From Paenibacillus agri (GTDB lineage Bacteria; Bacillota; Bacilli; Paenibacillales; Paenibacillaceae): a stretch of DNA of 64,000 bases. Where the stretch lies: NCBI RefSeq assembly GCF_013359945.1, contig NZ_JABWCS010000201.1:1-64000 (forward strand), read 5' to 3'. Shown piece by piece: positions 29,102 to 37,596 of this stretch (within the stretch, counting starts at the first letter, position 1; each line of letters starts with the position of its first letter). Position numbers and translations under genes: made by a program. Below the pieces are notes generated by a model, which saw only the letters and a list, made by a program, of their open reading frames with translations, was not told the origin of the DNA and searched no databases.

Positions 29102-29108
29102 GTGTTTA

Positions 29109-29137
29109 AGCTTATTCGGATTTCTAGCTATTGTCAA
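29109..29137 (-). promoter_or_regulatory. ArsR-SRPBCC promoter, placed for leaderless transcription
   Basis: A perfect TTGACA (29132-29137), 17-bp spacer and TAAGCT (29109-29114, weak) end 8 bases before the ATG. Confidence 0.45.
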
Positions 29138-29155
29138 GAAGTTACATCTGCAAAC

Positions 29156-29196
29156 AAAAAAGAACCGAACGGTTCAGGATTAGTTACCTGAAACCC
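29156..29196 (-). terminator. Intrinsic terminator of azoR
   Basis: GGTTTCAGG and CCTGAACC arms, followed by the small hairpin GAACCGTTCGGTTC and TTTTTTG on the minus strand. Confidence 0.75.
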
Positions 29197-29217
29197 GCCC
29201 GGCTATGCAGAGGGTGA

Positions 29218-29856
29218 TTAGAAGCTAGTCGCGACTTCACGCGCTCGTTGGATCGCTCTTTCTTTAATCGCTAGCGCTTGATCGGGAGACTTAGCCATGC
29301 CTTCAACAAAGATGGCTTCAAAGCTAGGAACGCCAATGAACTTCATGATGGAGTCCAAATAACGGTGTCCCATTTCAGAATCCGCATATATTGAGCCTGG
29401 GGACAATACGCTTCCACTCGCTTGGATGTGAACAGCTTTTTTATCAGTCATCAAGCCAATCGGACCTTTATCAGTATATCGGAACGTTCTGCCGGCAACA
29501 CAGATCGCATCAATATAGGCTTTCAACACAGGTGGAATAGAAAAGTTCCAGATCGGATTGACAAAAACATATTTATCGGCAGCCACAAATTGATCAACCA
29601 ATTGCCCAAGACGACCTACCTTCGCTTTTTCAGCATCAGTCAATTCTGCAAAGGCAGTTCCTGCTCCCAGCTTGCCCCAGCCACTAAAAACATCAGCATC
29701 CAGTTGCGGAATATCCGATTGAAATAGATCCAGACGAATAACCTCATCATTCGGATTAGCGGAGCGATAAGCCTCAACGAATTCTTCCCCTACAGTCAAG
29801 CTATAAGATGCTCCCTGAGCGTTCGGGTTTGCTGTGATATACAATACTGTTGCCAT
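29218..29856 (-). CDS. azoR: FMN-dependent NADH-azoreductase
   Basis: A 212-residue flavodoxin-fold enzyme. It begins VLYITANPNAQGASYSLTVG with the FMN-phosphate loop, followed by FVNPIWNFSIPPVLKAYID, AGRTFRYTDKGPIGLMTDKK and IQASGSVLSPG, all hallmarks of AzoR/AcpD. It reduces quinones and azo compounds with NADH as a cytoplasmic dimer. It is monocistronic with its own terminator. Regulation is not evident from sequence. Confidence 0.92.
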   Translation of the reverse strand: MATVLYITANPNAQGASYSLTVGEEFVEAYRSANPNDEVIRLDLFQSDIPQLDADVFSGWGKLGAGTAFAELTDAEKAKVGRLGQLVDQFVAADKYVFVNPIWNFSIPPVLKAYIDAICVAGRTFRYTDKGPIGLMTDKKAVHIQASGSVLSPGSIYADSEMGHRYLDSIMKFIGVPSFEAIFVEGMAKSPDQALAIKERAIQRAREVATSF

Positions 29857-30220
29857 AATTTAAATAACCTGCCTTCAATTAATTTGTGTTTGTTCCTGTG
29901 AAAATGAAGCACTTCTCATTGCGTTTATAACCTTATAACTAACACAACCTCCATTCCTTTTTCATTGAGACTGGTCAGACATTATCCAGCAATTTGAGAC
30001 TATCTGCGGAATGTTTAACCATATAGTTAATTAACCACTTGATTAAATATAAAGCAGCTTTTATCCACTGTCAAGTAGAAACTCTCGTTAATATCCCTTC
30101 CTATAGATGCTACTTGTCCATTGTTGTATATCACAGAACGCAAAAAAAGCCGCGATTAACGCAGCCATTAAAAAGATGAAATATGAATTCAATCGATCTG
30201 GTCAAATTCACTGTTTAAGT

Positions 30221-30320
30221 GGAAATAGCGTCATCTGAGTCCGTTTTATGTTTCATGAGCAGATTTATGCGCAAATAACGACTGTAGGATCCGTTAGCTC
30301 CTGGGCATGATCTTTAACCT
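30221..30320. repeat. Dispersed intergenic repeat, copy 1
   Basis: ATAGCGTCATCTGAGTCCG and, farther on, a GCAAATAA...GGTCCGTTAGCTC-like block recur in order at 42638-42735. The copy sits in a 500-bp gap between azoR and the DUF1801 gene, where no gene was seen. It has no ORF and is probably a non-coding interspersed repeat. Confidence 0.6.
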
Positions 30321-30356
30321 TCTGAACAGATTATGACGTTGAGCATTACATTTGAT

Positions 30357-30728
30357 CTATTTCCGCCAAAATGTTGTGCATTCCGCCTTATCCAAAATAT
30401 TAAAATGTATCATTCGCTCAAGTAATGAGTAGTCTACCGGATGCTCCCACTTGATACGTACTAACTGCTTGGTGTGATCATAGCCTGCCTGCGCAATGTC
30501 AGCAGAAAAGTGAGTAATCCCTGCAATTTCAGGAGCCACAGCCAAATGTTGTTTGGATACGCTAAAGCCTATAATATACGTGTCGTGATCGGTAAACATC
30601 GGTTGCTTCCAAGCCACTTTTGGCACTAAATTCGGAAATGTTTGGTTCACCCAATTCAACACTTCTTCCGTTCGTTTCCGATGCTCTGGGTTATCAATAC
30701 CCGCTAAATATTCTGCAAAAAATTCCAT
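30357..30728 (-). CDS. DUF1801 / YdhG-type (Fra-like) protein
   Basis: A 123-residue protein from ATG at 30726-30728 preceded by GGAGGGGA; the frame extends upstream without another good start. Family features include [19 protein letters not shown] and [14 protein letters not shown], with a C-terminal [18 protein letters not shown]. This family includes the Bacillus iron-chaperone Fra (frataxin-like), but many members are uncharacterised. Single gene. Confidence 0.82.
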   Translation of the reverse strand: MEFFAEYLAGIDNPEHRKRTEEVLNWVNQTFPNLVPKVAWKQPMFTDHDTYIIGFSVSKQHLAVAPEIAGITHFSADIAQAGYDHTKQLVRIKWEHPVDYSLLERMIHFNILDKAECTTFWRK

Positions 30729-30902
30729 ATGTCCCCTCCTCCTAAATGTCGTTAGAGGAGTCCTCAAACCCATTCCCTATCGACGATAATCTGTCCACTA
30801 GTGTGATACTTCACACTTATTCTATCACATGGGCCTCCCTCATGCTTTTATAATTGCAGTTGATAGCTAACTAAGCGTACTGTATGGTGTCCGTTAGCAA
30901 CA

Positions 30903-30945
30903 AAAGAAGAAGCAGATGCCATTGGCAAACTGCTCCTTCTTTTAT
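30903..30945. terminator. Bidirectional terminator-like hairpin
   Basis: AAGAAGAAGCAG and CTGCTCCTTCTT arms with TTTTATT on the plus side and TTTTGTTG on the minus side. The surrounding 385-bp gap (30774-31158) holds no recognisable gene. Confidence 0.55.
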
Positions 30946-31158
30946 TGCATGATCATATCCGATTACATCTAATATTTTTCCGTGATCGACTGCTCTGCAT
31001 AGATAATCTGCGTTGTTCACTAAATACTCTGGCATCCGCTAGGCCAAGAGCTTGTGGCAGTAAAAATACAGTTTACTCAATCTAATAAAGTGTACGTTTT
31101 CTTTTGATAACAATGCTCATCAGTTCGTTGGTTTATTTCGGCAGCCAAAAATGAGTGA

Positions 31159-31953
31159 TCATCCTTGATTACGATCGAATTTGCCGTGACCGCCTCGATT
31201 CACAAAAGTGTGATTTACAATCTCGCCCGCTTTTGTAGCCAGATTTGCTTTCTGCTTATCATACTCAGCTTGAGTAATTTTTCCATCCGCCAGTTTTTTG
31301 TCCAAATTCGTTGTCAGCTGCTTGCTCACGAGGTCTACCACTGTTTGCACTGCTACACCCTTCTCGCCAGCAATCACTGCAAGTGATTTCCCTGCTTGTT
31401 CTGCTGTCTTCAGATCCTTTTCTGTTACTCCAAGAAGTGTGGCAATCGCTGCATTATCCAGCTTCACGCGTTTCCCGTGTTCTCCCTTACCCGTAAATGT
31501 CCGATTAACTATCTCGCCCGCTTTTGTAGCCAGATTCGCTTTCTGCTTATCATATTCAGCTTGTGTAATTTTACCGTCCGCCAGTTGCTTGTCCAGATTC
31601 GTTGTCAGTTGCTTGGTCACGAGGTCTACCACTGTTTGCACTGCTACGCCCTTCTCGCCAGCAATCACTGCAAGTGATTTCCCTGCTTGTTCTGCCGTCT
31701 TCAGATCCTTTTCTGTTACTCCGAGAAGTGTGGCAATCGCTGCATTATCCAATCTAGCATGTGCACCACGTTCGCCGCCCCATTCGAAGCCTTTACCTTT
31801 CAACGTTCCGTTAACCGGACCTTTCGTTGCTGATGTTGGATTCGGCGTAGTTTGCACGGTACTGGCTGCCAGAACATTTCCGGCTAGAAGTGTGCCTCCA
31901 CCTAACGTTACCGATAGTGCCAATACACTTGCTGCGATCAGTCTCTTCTTCAT
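31159..31953 (-). CDS. Secreted protein with a near-perfect internal tandem duplication
   Basis: A 264-residue protein. Residues 1-30 are a signal peptide (MKKRLIAASVLALSV, cleavage near VLAAS). Two copies of an approximately 86-residue unit begin at residues 67 and 164 (period 97 residues, 291 bp) and share AIATLLGVTEKDLKTAEQAG, KGVAVQTVVDLV and LADGKITQAEYDKQ. The last segment resembles DUF2680/SHOCT-like motifs of small Bacillales envelope proteins. The DNA copies are also nearly identical, implying a recent duplication. AGGAGG precedes ATG. Function unknown. Confidence 0.8.
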   Translation of the reverse strand: MKKRLIAASVLALSVTLGGGTLLAGNVLAASTVQTTPNPTSATKGPVNGTLKGKGFEWGGERGAHARLDNAAIATLLGVTEKDLKTAEQAGKSLAVIAGEKGVAVQTVVDLVTKQLTTNLDKQLADGKITQAEYDKQKANLATKAGEIVNRTFTGKGEHGKRVKLDNAAIATLLGVTEKDLKTAEQAGKSLAVIAGEKGVAVQTVVDLVSKQLTTNLDKKLADGKITQAEYDKQKANLATKAGEIVNHTFVNRGGHGKFDRNQG

Positions 31954-32204
31954 GTTCAGATCCTCCTACGATTGTTTTTTTGTGGGGTTACATCCGTATC
32001 ATAAAGCTCTAATATGAAGACACCCTTAATGCCAACTGAAAGTTCGCTGAAGGTTTGAACCTATTCATTTTTCACCATTGAGTTTTGCTTGGGTCCAGTA
32101 AGTGATCAACAGCAAGGAACATAACAACACAACGTCGAATAGAAAAATATGTTGGTAACTCCATTCGTTAGTTAGAACAACGGGTTTCAAAAGGGGAATG
32201 TAAA

Positions 32205-32837
32205 ATGAGAAAACTCATATTGACAATGATTATTTTAATCTCTCTAGTAGGTTGTGATTATACAAAGAGTGAGCCGGCAACGACCGAGAAAAATTCCCCA
32301 ACATCAGAAGCTCACTTTGACGAGCGGCTATCTAATACTAACGGCAGCATTGAAAGCATCAATGATGGGAACGATAAAAGGTTCTCTTATCTAAGACAGT
32401 TGTCATTGGCGAAACAGGAATCATTCGTGAAATTTATAGCCGAAGAGAAGAATTTTCATTATCTTTACGATTTTACCCCAGAGGACATGGTACTCGTTTA
32501 TCTATACTCCCTCTCCGTTGGTGATCCTGATTTGATCTATGCGATCACTTATAATGCGGGTCTATTACCTGATCAGGAGACGTTTCGCAATGAATATTTT
32601 AAATATGCATCGAATTATGATTCAGAAATAGCAGTTCATTACCGGTATTATGAATCCCTGAAAATTGATGAAAATACCGCAGAGGAGAATAAAGTCACCG
32701 TAATTATTACAGCGGGGGTAGGAATAATGACAAATTCCCTGGCATTAGGTCTACAAAAAGAAGATAAGATATGGAAAATGGATATCTATCACTTGATTAA
32801 TCAATATAAAGAGAAAACAAGTGAGGTTAGTGAGTAG
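32205..32837 (+). CDS. Hypothetical lipoprotein
   Basis: A 210-residue protein with a lipoprotein signal: MRKLILTMIILISLVGC, lipobox LVGC at residues 14-17. The mature part is acidic, with a helical region ending before a C-terminal strand-rich part (VTVIITAGVGIM). It is not recognised as a named family. AAAGGGGA precedes ATG. It lies about 80 bp upstream of another secreted protein gene on the same strand, possibly one transcript. Confidence 0.7.
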   Translation: MRKLILTMIILISLVGCDYTKSEPATTEKNSPTSEAHFDERLSNTNGSIESINDGNDKRFSYLRQLSLAKQESFVKFIAEEKNFHYLYDFTPEDMVLVYLYSLSVGDPDLIYAITYNAGLLPDQETFRNEYFKYASNYDSEIAVHYRYYESLKIDENTAEENKVTVIITAGVGIMTNSLALGLQKEDKIWKMDIYHLINQYKEKTSEVSE

Positions 32838-32915
32838 AGCATAAAAACTTTATATGAAACTTTTCCCAGTGAATATCGTCTATCTCTGTATATATTAAGA
32901 AGAGGTGAAGCGCTA

Positions 32916-33590
32916 ATGAAATCCCTGTCGAAAATTGTGCTATTTACCGGCCTCGGTGCGATGATTGCTGTAGGCTCCGCTTATGCAGGATCAAAATTGA
33001 ATCTGATTATCAATGGCCAAGAATTTGATACGAGCAAATTAGATCTGCAAGTCAAAGATGGTAAAGTACTAGTTCCAATCGATCTGCTTGCCGAAAAATT
33101 TAAAGGAAAAGCAGTCTATGATGCCGATAAGAATGAAGTTCAAGTGATGCTACCGGACTCCGCTCAACAAGCGGTTCAGATCGGGCGTTTGGAAGCTGGG
33201 CTGGTTCCCACTACGGCACAAGAAGCTTTAAATACATGGGTCAAAGGCATTCAGACTCGCAATGGCGCATTGCAATATGCTGTTTTCTCCCCTGAGCTGC
33301 GCACCAAAACGAAGCAAGAATTCGAGTATTATTACTGGACAACAGGCGGATCGAGCCCACATATGACCGAGATTGATAAGCTTAAAACAAAATCTCTGAA
33401 TAAGACAACGACTCAGTTCTCATTCGACTATGGTCTCCGTTCTTCCAATTGGAAAGGCACTGGATCTGCGATTGTCACTGTACAGAAAATGACATCCCAG
33501 GGCTATGAAGGTTGGTATATTACGAATATTAAAATGAAGGACCCCGGTGATACCGGTACTACGATTGGTGTCGAACCGTTTAAAAAATGA
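32916..33590 (+). CDS. Secreted protein with copper-amine-oxidase-like stalk domain
   Basis: A 224-residue protein with signal peptide (MKSLSKIVLFTGLG, cleavage near AYAGS). Residues about 28-75 fit the stalk/Cu_amine_oxidN1 pattern: LIINGQEF, VKDGKVLVPIDLLAEKF and YDADKNEVQVML. Residues about 100-215 form an NTF2-like or DUF4829-like part (LNTWVKGIQTRNGALQYAVF, GYEGWYITNIKMKD). It probably acts outside the membrane; function unknown. Confidence 0.75.
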   Translation: MKSLSKIVLFTGLGAMIAVGSAYAGSKLNLIINGQEFDTSKLDLQVKDGKVLVPIDLLAEKFKGKAVYDADKNEVQVMLPDSAQQAVQIGRLEAGLVPTTAQEALNTWVKGIQTRNGALQYAVFSPELRTKTKQEFEYYYWTTGGSSPHMTEIDKLKTKSLNKTTTQFSFDYGLRSSNWKGTGSAIVTVQKMTSQGYEGWYITNIKMKDPGDTGTTIGVEPFKK

Positions 33591-33663
33591 CCCCTGGCCT
33601 CCCTGCTATCGGCGGCAACTTGCTCTGGTAAAAGGCACGTTACTTATAAATAGGTGTACACGG

Positions 33664-33708
33664 TAAAAAGGCCGATGTTTCTGTTGTCAGAAATATCGAC
33701 CCTTTTTA
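33664..33708. terminator. Bidirectional terminator between convergent genes
   Basis: TAAAAAGG and CCTTTTTA outer arms with CGAT/ATCG and TTTCTG/CAGAAA inner pairs. It lies between the stalk-domain gene and the GNAT gene. Confidence 0.75.
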
Positions 33709-33738
33709 CGTTATATGGATTTAAATGTTAGACTAGAT

Positions 33739-34290
33739 TCAATCTGCAGGATTGATAATGGCCAGAACCTGATGATCTTCCCACACTCCGTTGATCTTCA
33801 CATTGCTTCGGGAGATGCCTTCTTTATGAAACCCGGCATTCTCAAGTACACGTATAGACCCAGGATTCCGGGGAGAGGCTTCCCCTGTGATCCGGTGGAA
33901 CTTCAGCTCCTCGAATGCATAGCGTACGACCTGCTTCACAGCCTCGGTCATATAGCCTTTGCCGTTATAATCCCGGTCCAGGTTGTATCCGATCATGCAG
34001 CTTTGAAGCGAGCTACGCAACACAAAGGACAACCCTGCGCTACCAATAATGCGATTGTCCTCCCTGTGGCATACCAAGAAGTCATATCGCTGGTCCTCTT
34101 CTCTATCGGTCTTAGTCTTAATAATCTTCTCAAGCTGATATTCCTCTGTGTAGAACTCCTCTGGGATGCTTGGCGAAAACTCCTCAAAAAACTCCCGATT
34201 ACGCTTGTACAATGCTGCCAATTCTGCGGCATCCGCTTCTTCCGGGAAACGGACGTATACTTGCGGCTCTACCATCTGCATCATCCCCAT
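33739..34290 (-). CDS. GNAT acetyltransferase, RimJ/RimL-like
   Basis: A 183-residue complete GNAT domain. RFPEEADAAELAALYKRN starts the fold, IIGSAGLSF is beta-4, IGYNLDRDYNGKGYMTEAVK is motif A (acetyl-CoA loop), and NPGSIRVLENAGFHKEG is the typical RimJ/RimL end. The substrate is likely an N-terminal or side-chain amine. The stop is close to the terminator at 33664-33708. Confidence 0.85.
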   Translation of the reverse strand: MGMMQMVEPQVYVRFPEEADAAELAALYKRNREFFEEFSPSIPEEFYTEEYQLEKIIKTKTDREEDQRYDFLVCHREDNRIIGSAGLSFVLRSSLQSCMIGYNLDRDYNGKGYMTEAVKQVVRYAFEELKFHRITGEASPRNPGSIRVLENAGFHKEGISRSNVKINGVWEDHQVLAIINPAD

Positions 34291-34326
34291 GTTTAATTGA
34301 TATTATCTTGTTGGGATTTCTTTAGG

Positions 34327-34635
34327 TTACCCTTCAACGATATCTGCACGCAGATCCGTTGCGATCTCAAGCATTTTCGGAACAATTGCTTCGTGCGAAA
34401 TAGCTACGTATAGATCGCCCATGTAAAGACGGAAGGGAATTTCCACGTCCAGCAGCTTCCATTTGAAAAAATCTCCATCTATAGACATGGTACTTTCAGG
34501 TCCTTTAACAATAAGAACCTGTGAGTAAGTAAAGTCGGGTTGGGAAGAGAAGTAGTCCTTGCACTCTTCCAAGGAAATGGTTTGCTCCACATTATTTTCT
34601 TGCATCGATCTTGTTATCCGAAAACGCTGATTCAT
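34327..34635 (-). CDS. Small hypothetical protein
   Basis: A 102-residue soluble protein, not recognised. It has an acidic central region (SLEECKDYFSSQPDFTYSQV) and alternating strands toward the C-terminus. GGAGG lies 7 bases before ATG, and it is upstream of the GNAT gene on the same strand with a 36-bp gap, so the two may be co-transcribed. Confidence 0.65.
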   Translation of the reverse strand: MNQRFRITRSMQENNVEQTISLEECKDYFSSQPDFTYSQVLIVKGPESTMSIDGDFFKWKLLDVEIPFRLYMGDLYVAISHEAIVPKMLEIATDLRADIVEG

Positions 34636-34689
34636 TGTTATGCCTCCAATATTGTTTTGTAATTCTGCATCGGTTAGAAAGTTGCTAAT

Positions 34690-34886
34690 ACTCTTCCAAG
34701 TAGGCAGCTCTGTCTCCGTAAACTTTGTCCAAGTAACTCTCTCCCCATAAGCATAACTTTTCCCACACCGATTTCAAGCTCGCGAAGCTGCTATGTCAGC
34801 ATTTTATGGGTGATATTAGGAATTAGTCTTCTCAGCTCATTGATGCGCTTGTTCTCAAGTAGCTGCTTTACTTTAAAGAGTGTACT
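34690..34886 (-). pseudogene. HxlR-type regulator remnant
   Basis: The minus-strand frame encodes FKVKQLLENKRINELRRLI and NITHKML, the HxlR winged helix, then a TAG nonsense codon at 34791-34793 (CAG in intact relatives), then QLRELEIG. Downstream the frame is lost and no start codon is present. The remnant occupies a 460-bp gap. Confidence 0.7.
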
Positions 34887-34988
34887 TCACCGGATGGTTC
34901 ATAGCATCCATAATAGCATCTGTAACCGGCCATTGACTACTACTTCGTCTGGAAGTACGAACTGATCCTAAACTAGCAAAAACACCAA

Positions 34989-35028
34989 ACAGGCGGCTTT
35001 TCCTTCGTCAACGGAAGGGAGAGCCGCC
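34989..35028 (-). terminator. Probable terminator of the SLH-protein gene
   Basis: AAGGCGGC and GCCGCCT outer arms with CCTTCCG/CGAAGG inside, then GTTTGGTGTTTTT on the minus strand, about 70 bp after the stop codon. Confidence 0.6.
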
Positions 35029-35098
35029 TTATATTTTAACAAGCTACACCATGCATTTAGCAGGTTATTGAAGACCTGGTATCACATTCTCTTACAGG

Positions 35099-35866
35099 TC
35101 ACTGAGTTGTGGCTTCGTACAAACGCTGTAGGATGGTAACCGCTTCAGCCCGTGTGACTAGCGATTTTGGGAAAAGGTATCCTTGATTAGCCGTAAGAAC
35201 GCCCATTTGGGTCAGAGTGTAGAAAGCCTCAGCCTTTAGATCCTGAAAATCACCGTCATAGTAGAATTCTTCTCCGGTCTTGTCGATGTACAGTACCGGA
35301 TAGTAGGCTGAGAAATTGTCATTGTAATTTGCCTGACGAACTTTAATATCTTTGAACTGCGAAGCTGCGGTGATCACTTCCTCAATCTCCGGATGGAGCG
35401 TCTGCTCGGTATAATCCGTCCGGATCGAAGAAATCATCATTACATCCCAGCGGGTCAACGGTTTGTCCGGCTTGACATAGAATTGATAGTCAGGATATTT
35501 GCCCGCTAGACTTTCAGTGTAAGGCCATATATAGTCCCCGTTGAATATTGCTGCAAAATCTTTATTGGCCCAGTGTTTACGCGCATCCACAAAATCTGAA
35601 GATTTGCCGGAGGAATAATTGATTTCTGGAAAAAGCTTGTGAAACATATGTACAAACTCTGCTTTCGTTATGGTTTTGCCTGGCTTGAAGGTTCCATCTG
35701 CATAACCGTTGACAACGCCCTTGTCGACCATCGAACGAATCGATTCGGCAGCCCATTCATATTTTGTCCCGTCCACATCGGGAAACGTATTTGCTGCGAA
35801 TGCGGATGGACTGAACATCAGTGTAGCCGCAACCAGCGGGGTGATAAGCCACTTCTTTTTAAACAC
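35099..35866 (-). CDS. Secreted S-layer homology (SLH) domain protein
   Basis: A 255-residue protein from a GTG start. The signal peptide is LITPLVAATLMFSPSAFAA. SLH motifs: TFPDVDGTKYEWAAESIRSM with GVVNGYADGTFKPGKTITKA (residues about 28-75); a weaker middle copy with DFVDARKHWA; and a C-terminal copy with GVLTANQGYLFPKSLVTRAEA and TILQRLYEA. Such modules bind pyruvylated secondary cell-wall polymer, so the protein should sit on the cell surface. No enzymatic domain is seen. Confidence 0.85.
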   Translation of the reverse strand: MFKKKWLITPLVAATLMFSPSAFAANTFPDVDGTKYEWAAESIRSMVDKGVVNGYADGTFKPGKTITKAEFVHMFHKLFPEINYSSGKSSDFVDARKHWANKDFAAIFNGDYIWPYTESLAGKYPDYQFYVKPDKPLTRWDVMMISSIRTDYTEQTLHPEIEEVITAASQFKDIKVRQANYNDNFSAYYPVLYIDKTGEEFYYDGDFQDLKAEAFYTLTQMGVLTANQGYLFPKSLVTRAEAVTILQRLYEATTQ

Positions 35867-36190
35867 TTCATTGCCACTTCCTTTGAATAAAATCGAAATA
35901 CAAAATAGTCCTTAAGACTCAAATCTATATCGGCATTCCTGTAGGAAAAGATTATACAAAAAAGAAAAATATTGTTTAACAGTGTTTTTGAAATCGGCAA
36001 TCAACCTTTAGAACTAATAAAGAATTAAACGGTATAACACTCGTTTTGGCTGCTGCAAGTTGCTGTTGCCACCTTTGCTCTGACTATTATTTTGTAGTTC
36101 TATGAAATAACATTTTCTCATTCCGGGAGCCCACTGTCAAAATCAAGCTTGCAATCAGGAAAATAATTGCTATACTGAATTCAAACCTAA

Positions 36191-36233
36191 ATTTAAATGG
36201 CATTTAAAATGTTATTTAAATCATCATTTAAAT
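36191..36233. promoter_or_regulatory. Four phased ATTTAAAT boxes upstream of the TetR-HXXEE pair
   Basis: ATTTAAAT/A occurs at 36191, 36202, 36214 and 36226, spaced 11-12 bp, about one helical turn. This suggests a cooperative operator for the TetR regulator that starts at 36281. No other gene lies in 35867-36280. Confidence 0.5.
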
Positions 36234-36280
36234 TAGTGCGAATCGTTTAATTTAAAGAAGCATACTTTGGAGGTTACACG

Positions 36281-36862
36281 ATGGAAACAGACAAAAAACT
36301 GGAAACAAAAGAGAAGATTATGCGCGCCACACTGGAGCTAACCAGACAAGAAGGCTTTGAAAGTATCACCATCAAAAAAATTGCAGAAGCCTCTAACACT
36401 AATGTCGCCTTAGTGAACTATTACTTTGGGTCCAAAGAAAACTTGATTAACGAGTCGGTGAAGTTGATATTGAATAGCTTTCAGCATACCTTTGCTATCC
36501 TTGATGATTCCTCCCTCCCAGCACGGGCTAGATTGAGGCACTTCTTACTTGATTATTTGCAAGTCATCCGTCAATATCCCGAGTTGCTCTCTAGAATCAT
36601 CTTAATGGGCAAGACCGTTTTCTCATCCCAGCATGAATATGGATCATTTCTAAACTTACTGGGATTCCCCAAGGTCCAAAGTACGCTGCGAGAGTTAGCT
36701 GATGAACAGCAGCCAGAGCACCTGATGACAATGACGATGCAGATCTTCGGAGCCCTTTTTCTTCCGGCACTTATGAGTCCTATTCTGGAAACAGGCGCTT
36801 CCGTGAAGATTGCACCGATAGAGGAACAAATTGATTTGCTCTTTGACAGATACTTTCACTAA
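36281..36862 (+). CDS. TetR/AcrR-family transcriptional regulator
   Basis: A 193-residue protein. Residues about 8-58 form the TetR DNA-binding domain: TLELTRQEGFESITIKKIAE and NTNVALVNYYFGSKENLI. The C-terminal helical domain would bind ligand. GGAGG lies before ATG. It lies 24 bp upstream of the HXXEE membrane-protein gene (ATG 36887) and likely controls the pair from the phased AT-rich boxes. Confidence 0.85.
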   Translation: METDKKLETKEKIMRATLELTRQEGFESITIKKIAEASNTNVALVNYYFGSKENLINESVKLILNSFQHTFAILDDSSLPARARLRHFLLDYLQVIRQYPELLSRIILMGKTVFSSQHEYGSFLNLLGFPKVQSTLRELADEQQPEHLMTMTMQIFGALFLPALMSPILETGASVKIAPIEEQIDLLFDRYFH

Positions 36863-36886
36863 AAACCTTGGATTGGGGTGATTCAA

Positions 36887-37513
36887 ATGAATTTCTTGAA
36901 AAAGTATTGGCAGGATTTAGGGCTTATCATTGGAATTGTTGTATGCATTTATGTTGCAATGAATTGGGGCACGATTCCGCGGATTAACAGTATTTTGTGG
37001 TTGAGTTTCGTGGCGATCCTACTGCATCAGTTTGAGGAATATCGTTGGCCAGGTTACTTTCCAGGCGTATTTAACACGGTTTTGTTTAAAAGTGAAGCCC
37101 CTGAGCGATATCCGTTAAATCAACAGTCCGCAATGATAATTAATGTGGTTATTGCGTATGTGTTTTACTTGCTCCCTCTATTGTTCCCATCTGTCGTATG
37201 GCTGGGTATGGCACCTGTTTTGATGGGTTTTTTCCAGATCATATTCCATGGAATCGTCGCAAATATAAAAGCAAAAAGGATATACCATCCAGGCGTATTC
37301 ACCGCGATCTTTGTACATCTGCCAATTGGAATCTGGTATATCAACTACGTGTATGAGCATCATTTAATAACCGTAACTGACTGGATTTGGAGCGCGATTT
37401 ATTTTGCCGTAGCTGTCTATATTTTAATAGTGAAAGGAAATACGTGGCTAGAAAACAAAAACTCCATCCATATTTTTTCACAACAACAATTAGGGGCTTA
37501 TCACAAAAAATAA
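36887..37513 (+). CDS. HXXEE-domain membrane protein
   Basis: A 208-residue protein from ATG at 36887 preceded by GGGGTG; a GTG three codons earlier is also in frame. Six to seven membrane helices. The family-defining LLHQFEEYRWPGYFPG motif lies near residue 47, and a second histidine-bearing segment is FHGIVANIKAKRIYHPGVFT. HXXEE proteins often accompany TetR regulators; their function is unknown, though a metal-dependent membrane enzyme has been suggested by residue pattern (inference). Confidence 0.8.
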   Translation: MNFLKKYWQDLGLIIGIVVCIYVAMNWGTIPRINSILWLSFVAILLHQFEEYRWPGYFPGVFNTVLFKSEAPERYPLNQQSAMIINVVIAYVFYLLPLLFPSVVWLGMAPVLMGFFQIIFHGIVANIKAKRIYHPGVFTAIFVHLPIGIWYINYVYEHHLITVTDWIWSAIYFAVAVYILIVKGNTWLENKNSIHIFSQQQLGAYHKK

Positions 37514-37533
37514 ATTCTACCCGTTCAAAAAAA

Positions 37534-37563
37534 CAAAGGTCCGCGAAATCGCGGACTTTTGTT
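37534..37563. terminator. Bidirectional terminator
   Basis: AAAGGTCCGCGA and TCGCGGACTTTT arms with A/T tracts on both sides, between the convergent HXXEE and TIM-barrel genes. Confidence 0.8.
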
Positions 37564-37596
37564 CATTGGATGATCAATGTATCTGTACTAATACCC

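Noticed and set aside
31298-32017. 239-codon plus-strand frame with repeats.
   Set aside because: It mirrors the internal duplication of the minus-strand secreted protein, which has signal peptide and SD.
34690-34886. The HxlR-like stretch considered as a functional regulator.
   Set aside because: It has an internal TAG, no start codon and loses frame downstream.
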